Positions 10,957 to 23,484 of a stretch of 64,000 nt of DNA are shown piece by piece. This DNA comes from Nageia nagi (lineage: Eukaryota > Pinophyta). The translations under genes and the position numbers were made by a program. Within the stretch, counting starts at the first letter, position 1. Each line of letters starts with the position of its first letter. The stretch is taken from positions 66,154,001-66,218,000 of the forward strand of contig JBITNC010000001.1 of NCBI GenBank assembly GCA_050084985.1, read 5' to 3'. The notes beneath the pieces are model-generated. The model did no database searches, was not told where the DNA came from, and worked only from the letters and a program-made list of their open reading frames with translations.

Positions 10957-11449
10957 TGAACTATAAAGAACATAATCCTATACTACCAAGATCACATGGA
11001 ATCTCACACTAATATCAATACTCAAGCATAGAACAATCTCACAAAGTAACTCAAGATATAAAGTGGTTCCTCCAACTAGGAGTACATCCACTAACAAGAT
11101 CTTACTTTATTCACAAATATAACTCTCTTATAATCCTCCTAACTTTATCTCCTAAACACTATCCTAGAGCATAACTTTGCTTCATAAATTGGTGAGTGAT
11201 CACAAAAATGGAACCTTCTATGTATAGGCCATAATCCCCCTTTGGATCACCCTTTTAACCATTGTACAAAGGCATGACATGCTACTCCCTTTTACCTAAG
11301 GGGAATGCTTATGACATGGAGTGTAGCACAATTTACATTATCATATTCACTTAAATACTTAAGGTACCTAGTGATAGCATTAAGTATTAGTGAATTTATA
11401 AAGAATATTATTACAAAATATTTACAATAATGCATTATACATTCCAACA
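10957..11449 (-). repeat. 3' LTR of copia-1
   Basis: On the minus strand the LTR begins TGTTGGAATGTATAATGCAT at 11449 and ends in CA at 10957. It is 493 bp long. Inside are the block ACACTCCATGTCATAAGCAT, a TATA-like GGCCTATACATAGAAGG promoter segment and the conserved GTACTCCTAGTTGGAGGAAC. The same blocks occur in order in the LTRs at 46691 and 55073. Flanking bases GGATT at 10952-10956 are a candidate target duplication, but no second copy could be found. Confidence 0.88.
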
Positions 11450-11461
11450 CTCCCCCTTAAG
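11450..11461 (-). promoter_or_regulatory. Polypurine tract of copia-1
   Basis: Minus strand CCTTAAGGGGGAG directly before the LTR start. This is the expected position of the plus-strand priming site. The same purine run precedes the LTR at 55073. Confidence 0.85.
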
Positions 11462-12180
11462 GCAATAATGGGATAGAGTGAATAATAGAGAAGAAAGAGA
11501 GAGAGTAAGAGAGTTCTCCTCCATATAGATACAATCAGATATGAGAATGTTATACATCTTTGTGAAATAAGAAAGATCTTAGTTTGCGACTCACTACTTT
11601 AACATTTTAACAAATGGTTTATAATATAATCATTAACCATAATAGGTTTCAATGTACATAAAGTAGCCATCTAATATGAAATTCATGATGCATTTTCATG
11701 AGCTTCCACACCCAAAGTAACCTACAATCTCAAAGAAACCTGCAAGTTATAAGCAACTCAAATAACAAGATCAGTTAGATGCAACTTATTCATATCAACA
11801 AGGATAGATGAATCAAATAATACCATCATAAATTGATCTATGATGTACTATAAGTTGTCATGAAGATGTCAAGCCAATACTCATAGTCATCTGTTGTATA
11901 CAAAACATGTGTTGATTATCATTACCAAATCAAACAAAACAAAATACACATACAAGTTCCTCGCATATGGATAACTAAATAGTGCCAAAAGATACATACA
12001 AGTTCCTCACATATGGAAACCTAAATAGTGCTAGATTGGCCAATCATTTACTTAAAATATTGTACAACATGTTTCTCATGCATAGTGAACTTACCATAAA
12101 GGTGTATACTAAAAAATAACACAATACAACATAAAATCCTCTTAGGGGTAAATTTATCATCACAAACATGAATTCAACAC
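11462..12180 (-). other. 3' untranslated region of copia-1
   Basis: Non-coding. The part nearest the LTR (11462-11610) matches 54920-55070 in the non-autonomous element: both contain GTGAGTCGCAAACTA-like and TGGAGGAGAACTCTCTTAC blocks. The rest contains short direct repeats such as ACATACAAGTTCCTC(A/G)CATATGG at about 11949 and 11995. Confidence 0.7.
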
Positions 12181-12189
12181 AATAATTCA

Positions 12190-13690
12190 TACTTTACTCC
12201 CCCTAGAGGGCAACTTCATGAACCTAATAACATCCCTAAACTTACTGAATTGAGCTTTAGGAAGGGGCTTGGTGAACAAATTATCAGAGTTCAAGATTGA
12301 TGGACAATACTCTAGGTGTATAATGCCATCAAGAATCTTTTTTCTAATGAAATGGGCCTAGATTTCCACATGTTTTGTTCTATAATGGAACATAAGATTC
12401 TTGGCTAAAGAGATAGTTGACTGATTATCTAAAGAAATTATATATGAGCTATCTTGCTCATACCTAATTTGTTTCAGAAGATGCCTAATCCAAATAGCTT
12501 CCTGCACTACAATAGATATGGCTCAGTATTCAGCTTCTATTATGGAAAGAGAAATAATAGGCTACTTATTAGAGGCCCAAGAGATAGCACCTAAACCAAT
12601 GCTAAAAACATACATAGAGGTTTATTTCCTATCATCTCTATCTCCCCTATAGGTAGAATATGAGAACCTTGAGAGAACAAATGAGGGCAACTTGGAATAC
12701 TTGAGAGCAAGATCCTTCATCTCTATAACATACTTCAAGATTTGCTTAACAACATTGAGGTGCTCAACATATGGTTTCTGCATGAATCATGTGATCAAAT
12801 TCATTTCAAAAGCATTATCTAGCTTAGAAATAGTCAAATAAAGAAGACTTCCAATTAATTATCTATAAGTTGTAGCATCTGCCAACTAAGAGTTGGAGGT
12901 AAGGGACTTAGTGATTCTAAGAGAGATTGGGATTATTTCATGTCTACATTCCTCCATTCCAAACTTTTGCAAGATGTTTGAAATATACTTGGATTGACTA
13001 AGATAAGTAAAATCCTTGTATGGGTACACTTGCATTCCAAGCTAGTAGTCTAAGAGACCAAAATCAATCATTTCAAACGTTACCTTAAGTTTGGGTATGC
13101 ACTCTTTAATGATTTTATCATTGTTCCAATTTATAATAAGATCATTCACATAAAAGAGAATCAAGACCACATCTTTTCCTTGATTCAGAATATAAAGATT
13201 GAAGTTAAAGAAACACTTGGAGAATCTAGTGTCTACAAAGTATCTTAAAATCTTCTTGTACCAGGCTCTAGGTGCTTGCTTAATTCTATACATTGACTTC
13301 TTTAGCTTACACACAAATGACTCTTTTCCTTCCATAATAAACCCTTCTAGTTGATTCATGTATATTTTCACATTTAAGTCACCATTAAAAAATGCACTTT
13401 TGACATCAAGTTCAAAAACTTTCCATCCCTAAGTTACTGAAAGAGCAAGGATAATTTTGATAGTAAGCATTTTTGCCATGGGAGAAAAGGTTTTCTCATA
13501 ATCAACACCATATTTTTAAGCAAAATCTTTTTCCAATAACCTTGGCTTGTATTTCTCAATATCTCCAATTGAATCGAACTTGACCTTATAGATCCACTTA
13601 TTGCAAATCATGTTCTTCTCATCGGGATAAGGAACCAAGTCCCAAGTTTCATTTTTTATATGTCTCATACTCCACTTTCATGGCTTCCAT
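12190..13690 (-). pseudogene. Copia-1 reverse transcriptase and RNase H
   Basis: About 500 codons run nearly in one frame with only TAG/TAA interruptions. RT landmarks are ELDVKSAFFNGDL (about 13400), VCKLKKSMYRIKQAPRAWYK (about 13310-13250) and the catalytic box at 13141-13152. The box reads Y-V-N-D rather than Y-V-D-D, so one catalytic Asp is lost. RNase H follows with S-x-x-E-A-E-Y (about 12540), D-N-Q-S, KHVEI and LFTKPLPKAQF (about 12270). Order and spacing match plant copia pol. Confidence 0.92.
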
Positions 13691-14580
13691 CTAGCACTCA
13701 TGCTTTGAAGCTTTTTTGAATGATGAGGACTCATTCTTGTTATCAATTTTAGAAAATAAATATTTTTTCCAAGTCATGCTCTTAGTTATCCTTTGAGTTG
13801 GAGAATTTTTCTCTTGGGGTGAGTTGTCTACATCAATATCCAACCAGCTAGGTGTAATTATCAAGTCATCTAGATCATCAACATCCTTATTAGAAATAGA
13901 TTCTTTATGAAGTTTATTAAAATTTACATCCTTTGAAATGAACATTACTTTGTAGGATGGATAGTAGAGCTTGTAGCCTCTATGTTGATTGTCATAACCC
14001 ATAAATATGCATTTTTTAGCTCTTTTATCTAAATTTTTCCTTTTCTTAGAAATAATGTAGGAGAATGCTTCACAACCAGAGACCTTAAGGTGAGAAATAT
14101 TAGGTTTTATTATTAACCAAGCATTAAAAGGATTTTTACCTTGAATAATTTTTATAGGACATCTATTCAAGGTGTAAATAGTAGTGCTTAGGACTTCACC
14201 CCATAATAAACTAGGAAGATTACCCAACATGCATCTAGCCATCTCCATAATTATCTTATTTTTCCTTTCGATAACACCATTTTGCTGAAGAGTGTAAGGA
14301 ATTGTAAACTACATTTTGATTTCATACTTAGCACAATAATCATTGAACTCATTGTTGTTATATTCTCCCCCATTATCTTATCTCAACATCTTGATTTTAA
14401 GGTTAGTCTAATTTTCATCTAAGGCCTTAAAATTCTTAAAGCTCTCAAAGGTTTGATCCTTGTGCTCAAGTAGATATCCAAAGGTCATACTAATAATTCA
14501 TTGATGAAGGTCAAGACATAAGATGCTCCTTCAAGCAACTTAGTCTAAAATGGATCCATCAAATTTGAATGCATAAGTTA
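13691..14580 (-). pseudogene. Copia-1 integrase core and C-terminal region
   Basis: The core (about 14500-14250) reads KDQTFESFKNFKALDEN, a D-N-G-G-E-Y motif and QQNGVIERKN, with stops inside. The open stretch 14248-13691 starts MEMARCMLGNLPSLLWGE and includes LNRCPIKII, ISHLKVSGCEAF and KCIFMGYDNQHRGYKLYYP. These are signature blocks of Ty1/copia integrase, which inserts the cDNA. The acidic Asp-rich linker (about 13880-13830) leads to RT. Confidence 0.92.
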
Positions 14581-14820
14581 AAGAGGTTGAAATGCCCTTG
14601 TTACCTTATCTTTTTCAAACCTTTGCCTATTCATCTTGCCTAGGATGCACTTCTCACACAAACCAACTGAAGGTGAAATTGAAGGTAAACCTTCCATACA
14701 TTCTTGGTCTTTCATGAATTGAATACTCTTGTAGTTGAGGTTTCCTAAGTGATGGTGCCAAAGATTACTTCTTGAGCACACACTTGTAGTAAGACACATA
14801 TTTATTGGAACTTGATCCAC
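14578..14820 (-). pseudogene. Copia-1 GAG-pre-integrase zinc-binding domain
   Basis: An 80-codon open stretch contains LWHHHLGNLNYKSIQFM and GLCEKCILGKMNRQRF. This is the H-x3-H ... C-x2-C HHCC domain that begins copia integrase, with the usual W-H-x-R/H-L-G-H/N context and G-K pair after the second Cys. Confidence 0.9.
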
Positions 14821-14839
14821 AATTTAAAGATCATCTTTC

Positions 14840-15180
14840 ATTGATCCTTTAACCAACATGGCAAGTCCTTTCTTAATGCACTAGGACAGTTAGTCAAACT
14901 CAAATGAATACCCTTTTCTTGTAACTTGAATCATAGAGAGAAGGTTCATCATGAGCTTAGGAACATAGAGCATATTTTCAATAACCTTCTCATAAATCAA
15001 CACACTCCTAATTCCTTAGAATTCAATGATATAATTATCACCTATCATAACTACATCTTTTCTATACTTATAAAAATTTTTAAACTTACCTTTTTCAAAG
15101 CATAGATGATTCATGTAGTAGAGTCAATAATCCAATTAATTGAAAAAGAGCGAGCCATGGAGTAGAGTCCAACAACAAGT
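14840..15180 (-). pseudogene. Copia-1 aspartic protease
   Basis: WIIDS at about 15130 is the W-I-x-D-S/T-G active-site strand. The next residue is changed and the frame shifts, after which FEKGKFKNFYKYRKDV, GDNYIIEF and ENMLYVPKLMMNLLSM (about 15090-14940) complete the typical copia protease pattern ending in L-x-Y-V-P-x-L. The shift makes it inactive. Confidence 0.85.
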
Positions 15181-15189
15181 CCAAGTTTT

Positions 15190-16097
15190 AAATTCTTCTT
15201 CCCTTTGAAGTTATTTACATTTCCATTGCCCTTGTTCTTTTCTTTTATTTTCTTTTTGTAGTAATCAAATTCTTTGTGACCATGGATACCAAAAAAGATA
15301 CAATTTCCATCAAACTTTGCCCTAGGATTTGGTTTTCTTGCCTTGCCTTTTCTAACTCTTTGCTTGAAGTAGTTATTATTTTCATTGTTGTTGATGCCCC
15401 TTTTCTCAAAACTTTTGAAGGAAGAAGGATATGATCTCTTATTATGATTAAACTTATTATTGAAAGCATTTTTGATTTCTCCTAGAGCAACATTATTATC
15501 CTTTGGAGAAGAAATCAAAACCTTTTTGTTAAGATTCTCTTCATACTTCATAAGGAGCCTATAAAGGTTCTTGAGGGAGAAGACTTTTCATCATCAAGCC
15601 TAGTCTTAATTACCATCATAAAGTTACCAAAATTTGAATAAAGGATTTAGAAAATGATGAATACCATGAAATCATTGTTGATCCAATTGCACCCACAAGT
15701 AACAAGTTGGGTCCTAAGGTTAATAATTTTGTTCAACTAGATGACAAAATTTTCATCTTCCCCTTGATGAGATTGAAGCAATTTTTGGAGAATAGTGAAC
15801 CTTCTTGAAAATTTAGATCTAAGGTAAATTTTCTTGAGCTTATTCCAAGCTTCCTTTGCTAAGGTTGATGATGAAATCATAAAGTGCACATCATTTGACA
15901 CTACATAGAAAATTATAGAGGTTTCCAATTCATTCTTCATGTTGTATGCCTCAAGTGCCTTCTCATCTGTAGGAGCAACTAGGTCTTCATTAATTATTTG
16001 CCAAAGCTTCCTTGCCTAAAATTCAGCTCTCATTTGAGGTTCCAAAATACCAAAGTTGGAACCATCAAGAATGTGCTTGGGTAAGGTGTCTTCCATT
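15190..16097 (-). pseudogene. Copia-1 gag
   Basis: The start at about 16097 was chosen because MEDTLPKHILDGSNFGILEP fits the first residues of plant copia gag (K-L-x-G-x-N-F/Y). Next come LWQIINEDL, EAWNKLKKIYL (UBN2-type region, about 15860-15830) and FTILQKLLQSHQGEDEN. The nucleocapsid region about 15380-15250 keeps C-x-F-F-G-x-x-G-H-x4-D-Y, a CCHC zinc knuckle in which two of the three Cys are lost (to Phe and Tyr). Gag would form the particle and bind RNA. Confidence 0.9.
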
Positions 16098-19000
16098 TTC
16101 TACACAAGAATGTGAAAGTGTTAACCTTTGTAAGCATGTTGTCTAAAAACAATGTTTTAATTATACATACATGTTTTAGATGTATACAAGTAAATCAATC
16201 ATCCATGTTAAGTTTAATAAAAGGATATGCTTAATTGTTAAAAAAAGTTCACATGTGCAAATGTTTATTATAGAAATTCATAAACCACCCATGTATCCAA
16301 AACTTTGTCATCACAAAGTAACATAAACGTAGAGTGATAATGTTGAGCTTGTTTTCTTGTCTAAACTTTTTGATAAAAAATTTTATACTAACATTAAAAT
16401 TTGGTTTTAGAGTATATTGATATTGGATTTCTTATAATTAATATGAGAATAATTTTTTTAGGATATTATTTTAAATACATGTTATTTTTAACCTACAAAA
16501 CTTCCTTGGGTCCTTCCTTTATTTTTGAAATATTGTGGGATCCCTTGTAACTCTTGATCCTTCTACTCTTTCATATTTATAGATAATATCAAAAATCTAT
16601 GTAGTGAGTGATAAATTCATGAAATGAGTTTAGCCACCACTTCTAAAGGAATTTTATTTCATTCTAATAATTTAAATGTATTTTCTTTAAAATTCAACAT
16701 ACATTTTTGAGGTTCATAATAAAGTATTAAATATATAAAATGATTTCAGTATACAAAATTGTAATTACTTCTATGAGAATAACATAAAATTGAATGCAAC
16801 AACATAGTTGTATATTATTTCATAAATGATATGATAAAAATATGACTTTCCCTTAAGTGATTATTTTGTACCAATGGTTACATCCTAACTTGAAACTTAT
16901 TCAGTAACTCAATATGTTGTTTGATTGATCAACATTACTCGAGTCAATGTAATATTTCCCACATTAAACTCTTCATATTCAAATGAAGGAAACCTTTGAT
17001 TATTATATAGATCAATACATTTTATATAAAGTTCAACAATCTATATCTTATTTATGTCAACTATGTGAGAGTGATTTTTGTTGTATGCATAGGCAATTTA
17101 GAATTAAAGCTTTCCAACATTAAAGTCTCTATCAAACTTAGTAATTATGATATATTCTTATATTAAAAAAAATTATTATATGATTTTGGATATTTTTTTA
17201 CTAAATTTTGCAAAAGTATCATTTTAGAAACTTTCATTATTTTTATACCATATAGCTTTGTGTTAGGAATCAAGCCTAATTTTTGGATTGAGTCACATTT
17301 TCAACTCTCTATTTCATAGTTGGTATGCATAGGGAAGATCAATAGGTGTAGGAGATAGGTTGACCTATATTACAATCAATAGATCCACCTATTGTGCAGT
17401 TAGTAAACTAATTTGTAGTGTAGTCAATAGATCAATCCACAATAGTCAACCTAGTGGTGGTCGATTAGTAATTTAGTCGCATTCGATCTTATGAAAGTTG
17501 ATCCCAACAACCCAGTCGGTCTAATGGTGGTTGATCATGAATCTAGAGATGGGAAATACTATTTTTATGGAGAAAAATTATACTTAGGATATTCTTGGTG
17601 AATGAACTAAAGGTTGCTTTGGCTGGTGAATTTAATGTATGTAATATTACTTAGGTTTGGACTAAAAATGAGATTGTATGGATCTCTACAAATATATGTA
17701 AGATTATATAGAATTAGGTAATGAATGAATAGGTGAACATAGATTTGCATAGGTTTGAAAAATAGGAAGAGGAGGTAAATCCTTATAAGAGAGAATATTG
17801 TAGTGAGGATTCTTTCTAAGAACAAAGAATATGGTACAATATTTGGTTGTAGGTTGCATTCTTTTGTTGCTTGGATTGATTTGTGTTGAACTATGTATGA
17901 AATTGAGATGGGGGTGAATAAATATAACTTAAATTATTTTAACCAAATACAAAATTAAACTAAATAATCAGACACACATCACACAAATAAGATTTACAAT
18001 GGAAACCCAATGGGGAAAAAATCATTTTGCTAAAGGATTGCTTAGACTTTAATCAAAATCCATTTGTAAAAATATTTTGATCTTACAATATTTTTTGTAG
18101 CACCTACTGGAAGGAATAACACCAACCAACTTGGACTTTAGTAGTACCAATTGCAAAGAGCACCATCCCTTATTACCAAGCACCAACTTGAAAAATCTAC
18201 AAAGCTCTATTGAAAACTCTAAATCTTGTCAAAATACCTTGAGCAATCTAGGTCACAAGTTTTATTTCATGTAATAGTCCCCACATCCAAATCCAATTGA
18301 CTATTTCACATTGAACTAAATAATCTAAATTCCAATATTCTAAATCCAAAACTTTCCTCCTCAAATTTTGCACATCATTACTGATCAAAATGAAATCTAG
18401 TTTTGTTCAATCTTCTAACAAATTTATACATAATATTTTTTTTAATAACACCTTCTCTTATTTTTAATCTAATGTAGCCAACTACTTCCATTTTTTTGGT
18501 TATCCTGAGGATCAATAACATATGTCTTTTTCATAATGCATTCATCTTTTACAAAACTAAAGGTTTTCCTTTTGAAACACCACAAGACTTAGTATTTTGA
18601 GAGATAATATGCTCTCAACTCTCAAATATTACTAACACTTCATACCTTCTTCACACCCTTCAAATGTTAAAAATCAAACTTTTCAAGATGTTACTTTACA
18701 CTAATAGACACACATTCCCTTTTCATCCTCAATCTTTCTCAATACATTATGTGTTTTTATCAAAAAAAGATAACATAAAATTATTCTCCTTCAAAAACTA
18801 TTTCTATTATATTATGACACATTTTAACACTAAGTTCTCCAAAAACTTTAATAATTGATACCTCCCCTTTTTATTGTTGATAATATTAACTCTTATTATG
18901 GCAATAACCTTACCAACATAAAGAGTACACATGTTAGTTACGCCACATAGCAATCTCTCTATTTTATAACACTATTATTTATTTTACATCGCAACTTATG

Positions 19001-20279
19001 ATAAGTTTATAAATATTTCTTATTTTAGTTAGAATCTAGTCACCTCATTTTCTTACTATCATGCTAGGTGTATTTCTACATTTGCCATATTTTTCCTACA
19101 TGGTAATTGATTACTCACATTAACAATACTTTGAAAAAAATAATTCTTACTTCTTCAATAGTTTGTATTCTCTCTTGAATTTCAATAAGGCATTTGGTTA
19201 AATAATTCATTGTCCTTTTCTTATGCTTCACATTGCATACATGTATATTTTGTTCTCCACTCTTCACAATACATTGGAGATTTGAAGCTCATAATTTCAC
19301 AATAATACAAACTCATCAGTTGCTCACTAAAATGATAGTCTCCACATTAAGATAAAATACCATTCGAACACAAATTTTGATATTTACAAGCTGTTCCATG
19401 TTTCTACCATCACTTTTAATCAAATATTACTCTTACTTATTCAAAATTGAAGAAGACATTTCATTAAAGAGTTCATGGGAAAAGTTTTGTACAAGTACTT
19501 GTTCTCAATCTTAGAGGCCTCAAAATCACATCAATAAAAAAGAAAATATGCTCAACTTGATGATATTTATGTGAAAAAATACTCATATAATAAGATTCAC
19601 TACACAAAGTATTGAATTTGATTATTCGAAAGAAAAATTATCATAAAAAATAACATTGTCCAAAAACTAGAAAAGTGGGTTGTAGCCATTTTTCTAGAGT
19701 CATAAGTTTTTGCTATGAACTTGGATTGAGGTGAAATTTGAAATTTAATCTATTTATATATCCAAATACCTCCAATAAAAGTGTGAAGATCCAAATATTC
19801 ATGGATTGCTTAATATTTCTCCTAAAAAATGGCCTTCGATGTTGATTTTACAACTATACCATAAAGTACTAAATTGCCCAATGATGTATCAAAGAGGCAA
19901 TTAGATGTTCCAACATTACAAGAAAACTTGTTAACATACAAAAATCTTACATACATCATGTCAAGCTATCCAACACATTCCTTTGGCATTTTTGCAACTT
20001 TGTGTAAACTGTTGCCTTCATCCAAGTATAAAACCAAAGTACATATACATTGAATACTCTCATGCATATTATAAACACATCCATCATAGTGTGTTGATAA
20101 CATGATCATTGCACCTTGTTAAATAAATATTTCCCTTTGAAATTGTTGGCAACACATGCATAATTTCCTATAACTCTTCTTCCCCTTTGAAAATAATAAC
20201 AAAGGGCTACTACAAACTCTATCTAAGTCCATACACACCATTATAAGACATATGTTAGCATACATAACAAGAAATACAA
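16098..20279. other. Long A+T-rich region, no gene recognised
   Basis: No domain could be read on either strand. Short ORFs are A+T-driven. Near 17900 the plus strand has ATTGAGATGGGGGTGAATAA and CAATGGAAACCCAATGGGG about 100 bp later; both resemble LTR ends of plant copia elements, and may belong to the copia-2 fragment whose pol starts at 20280, but no pair was found. Near 17360-17540 a short G-rich stretch with repeated GTTGATC-like words is present. Confidence 0.4.
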
Positions 20280-21580
20280 ATAGGAACAAAAATATAGTAC
20301 AAGATAAGAATGCTCCCCTTAAGAATGTGCACTTAATAACTAGTCAATGTTTGGGAATAATGACCACTTACAATTTTTTATGTACTCAAATAGTTCCTTG
20401 GTAAATGGTTTATTGAATATATACACAACTTGCTCTATTATTAGAACAAACTCTAACTTAACCTCATCTTCAGCAACTTTATCCTTCAATAAGTGGTACC
20501 GAATAACAATGTGCTTTGTGTGAGAATACATAACTAGGTTCTTTAAGATATTGATGGCACTTGTATTATCACATAATACTAAAATGGGCTCGTTGATATG
20601 AATATCAAGGTACTTCATCATTTGATTTATCCATAGTACCTATGTATAACACAATGTCACTATTATGTATTTTACCTTTGTTATGGATAAAGAAATTGAT
20701 TCTTGCTTTTTATTGTGCCATGCCATGAGATTGTCACCAAGGTAAACTACACCTCCATTGGTGCTCTTCCTATCATCAAAAAACCCTTCTGAATTTGCAT
20801 CTAAATATGTAATGAGTATGAATTATTTCCCTTTTAGATACCACAAACCATAATCCATTGTGCCTTTAGGTACCAAAAACTTCTCTTCACTACTATCACA
20901 TTATTTTCCTTAGGGCTAGCATAAAATCATGCTACCATTCACATTGCTTAAATTATGTTAGTTCTAGTAGTTGTTAAGTACAATAAGCTCCCAATCATTG
21001 ACCTGTACATACTTTGATCAATTGATGAATATTTTTCATCCTTTCTCAACTTACAACATGTTTTCATGGGAGTGCTAATCGACTTAAATTCCTCCAATGT
21101 GAACTTTTTTAACATTTCTTTCACATACTTGATTTATGAAATGAAAATACCATTTTTCAATTTATTAAATTTCAAACCAAGAAAATACACAAGCACCTAT
21201 CATAGATATTTCAAATTCTTTTTGCATCTTATCGGTGAAGTTTTTGCATAACTGATTATTGCAACCCCCAAAAATAATGTCATCTACATACATGATAACA
21301 ATAATTTAAATACCATTTTTAGATTTAATGTATAGATTATTATCCATATTACCTTTCTTAAATCCTTTCTCATGGAGATAAGTATCAAGCCTTCAATACC
21401 AAATTTGGAGTTCTTATTTCAAATCATATAGTTCTTTCTTTAACTTACACACCATGTTAGTATCATTTCCTAACTAAAAACCATATGGATTCTCAATATA
21501 AACTTATCCTTCAAGTTTTCCATTCAAAAATTTTGACTTCACATCCATCTTGTAGACCTTGAATTACTGTATACTACCAA
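20280..21580 (-). mobile_element. Second copia fragment (copia-2): RT and RNase H
   Basis: RT on the minus strand reads VCKLKKELYDLK and RRLDTYLHEKGFKKGN (about 21450-21370), then the intact catalytic box in MYVDDIIFGG (about 21290-21262) and EFEISMIG-like. RNase H follows in an open stretch 20621-20340 with CDNTSAINILKN, HTKHIVIRYHLLKDKVAEDE and FNKPFTKELFEYIKN. A purine tract TTAAGGGGAGCA lies just after the RNase H end (about 20312). Gag, protease and integrase are absent. The sequence differs from copia-1, so it is a separate family. Confidence 0.88.
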
Positions 21581-21592
21581 AGTAAGAAATAT

Positions 21593-22330
21593 TCAACAAA
21601 TGATGCCAATTCTAGTGTAAATATGACTATGTTTCCAAACAAGGATAAATATTTTTAGTGCCTAGACTAGGTCATTGGTAATTACTATAGGAAACTATGA
21701 CATGTATGAGAAATATGTATTTCAAAATATAAAAATAACTATTAACCCTAACCCTAAATTCCAAAACCATTAACCATTAAACATAAACTCTAACAAAGGC
21801 ATTTTGTCTAGGATTATCATTCCAAAATCAACAATAGTGCTATAGAAGAACCAATTTCTTATGTTATTTCTAATATTATAGAAAAGGAAAGTGAAACCAT
21901 ATCTACTACACATTCAACAAATGATTCCAATTCTACTGCAAATATGACTATGTTGTCAAATAACATTAAATATTTTAAGTGCTTCAACTAAGGCATTGGG
22001 AGTTGCTATAGAAAACTATGGAATGTATGAGAAATATGTATTTCAAAATTTCCATATAAGTGTTAACCCTAATCCCTAAACTCCTTCACCCTTAACCACT
22101 TCACCCTAACCCCTAAACCCATAACTCTTAAAAGTAAACCCTAACCAAGGTATTTTATCTAAGATTATCATTCCATAATTGACATTATGTATTTATGACA
22201 TTATGAAAGAGGAAATTGAAACCATGTCTATTACCCATTCAACAAATAATGCCAATTCTACTACAAATATGACTATGTTTCCAAACAAGGATAAATATTT
22301 TAAGTTTTTCAACAAGAGAATCAAGCTAAG
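21593..22330. repeat. Tandem units of about 322 bp with telomere-like blocks
   Basis: Units begin TCAACAAATGATGCCAATTC at 21593, 21914 and 22239 (the last truncated). Each has ATATGACTATGTTTCCAAAC, then ATGTATGAGAAATATGTATT, then a run of CCCTAA-like words (21743-21780 and 22064-22146), then TATTTTGTCTAGGATTATCATTCC. The plus frame of the third copy is open for 73 codons (22179-22400) but resembles nothing known. CCCTAAA is the plant telomere repeat; here it is degenerate and interstitial. Confidence 0.75.
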
Positions 22331-22388
22331 GGATGCCCCTTTTCAAATGATATTAATAATTATGGGAGAGGAGAATCAATTTCTTACA

Positions 22389-22960
22389 CTACATGTGTAA
22401 CTTTTTTAATAACATCCATACTATAACATCCCTAACATTGATAACATAACATCCACAACATAGCATTCTATAAAAATATAAATCAAAATATATAATGCTT
22501 CCACTTTGCTTTACTAATAAATCAATAAGATTGTGTATAATATATTTTCCTCTAGGATCACAATTAATAACAAACCACATTTTCTCATCTACAACACTTG
22601 GGATGAAAAATACTTGATGATAATGTTGTGGTAAAACATATGGCTCTTTCCCTATAGCTAAATATTATGTGAAGTCAATTAATGCACAATATTGACTAAG
22701 ATTATCATGCAAGATTTTATTTATATCAAGTGTGTTAAATCATTTAAATTTAAATATAACACACTAGAAGAACCTATAATCTAATTGAATAATTTCTTGA
22801 ATTTTTCCAACATAACTTAATATTCCTTGTATCAAGTTTGGATATCTTCTACTTGCATGACTTGCTTGGTCAAAATCATCCTACACTCCACATTCAAATA
22901 TCACTCTTGACTCATCCTTCTCTTTAATTCTGAAGTGTTGACCATACACCCCATTAATGA
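22389..22960 (-). pseudogene. CACTA DUF4216 region
   Basis: The minus strand reads VGKIQEIIQLDYRFF, then FKFK-stop-FNTLDINKI, then KEPYVLPQHYHQVFFIPSV and MWFVINCDPRG. This follows the DUF4216 pattern (Y-Y-G-x-I-x-E-I-x-x-L-D-Y, F-K-C-x-W, P-F-V-L-A-x-Q-x-x-Q-V-F-Y, W-x-V-V). It is the C-terminal domain of TNP2-bearing proteins. The open frame 22580-22389 is its end. Confidence 0.88.
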
Positions 22961-23484
22961 GAAATACAATGCCTACACACATTTACATGACAATGTTATT
23001 AATGTAGAAATCATTATATTTATATTAATTTAAGTGTTCTATAAAAATACTAAAAACTAAATACATATGAATAAAAATAATAATTATTATTGTATTGCAT
23101 ACAATAGCTATATATAATGCATTTACATCATATTCATCCAACTTTTCTTCGATATCTTATTTCTTTTTCAATTTCATTCTTCATCCATGACCTTGGACAC
23201 TCTTCTGACCAATGTTCTTATCTAAGATTTTTAGGTATAGGTGTACAACCCCTATGATTTTATCTACAAAATGAAACACATTCTTTTCCAATTTTTCTTA
23301 TTTTATTATTGTATAGTTCGATCCACTTTTCACAATATGTAAAATGCATCATGAAAAATTGGTCTATATATTCATGTAGGTCATAATCTATAAATTCATG
23401 ATAAATATATATCATGTCATAATATATACTTATTGGTAAGAATTGATTTATAAAATTAATCTAAAATTAATGTTCATATAATAA

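Larger units (their letters stand above)
10957..16100 (-). mobile_element. Ty1/copia retrotransposon (copia-1), 5' LTR missing
   Basis: Minus-strand copia element in canonical order: gag, protease, GAG-pre-integrase, integrase, RT, RNase H, polypurine tract and 3' LTR. It is inserted in ORF1 of the LINE at 5450-10956. No matching LTR lies beyond gag, so the 5' LTR and the rest of the LINE ORF1 have been deleted, or moved by a rearrangement. The LTR and 3' untranslated region are clearly related to those of the element at 46691-55549. Most of pol can still be read through scattered stops. Confidence 0.9.

Noticed and set aside
17880-18030. Possible LTR end (ATTGAGATGGGGGTGAATAA) belonging to copia-2
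   Set aside because: No second LTR or duplication found, and more than 2 kb separates it from the copia-2 purine tract; left as a note only.
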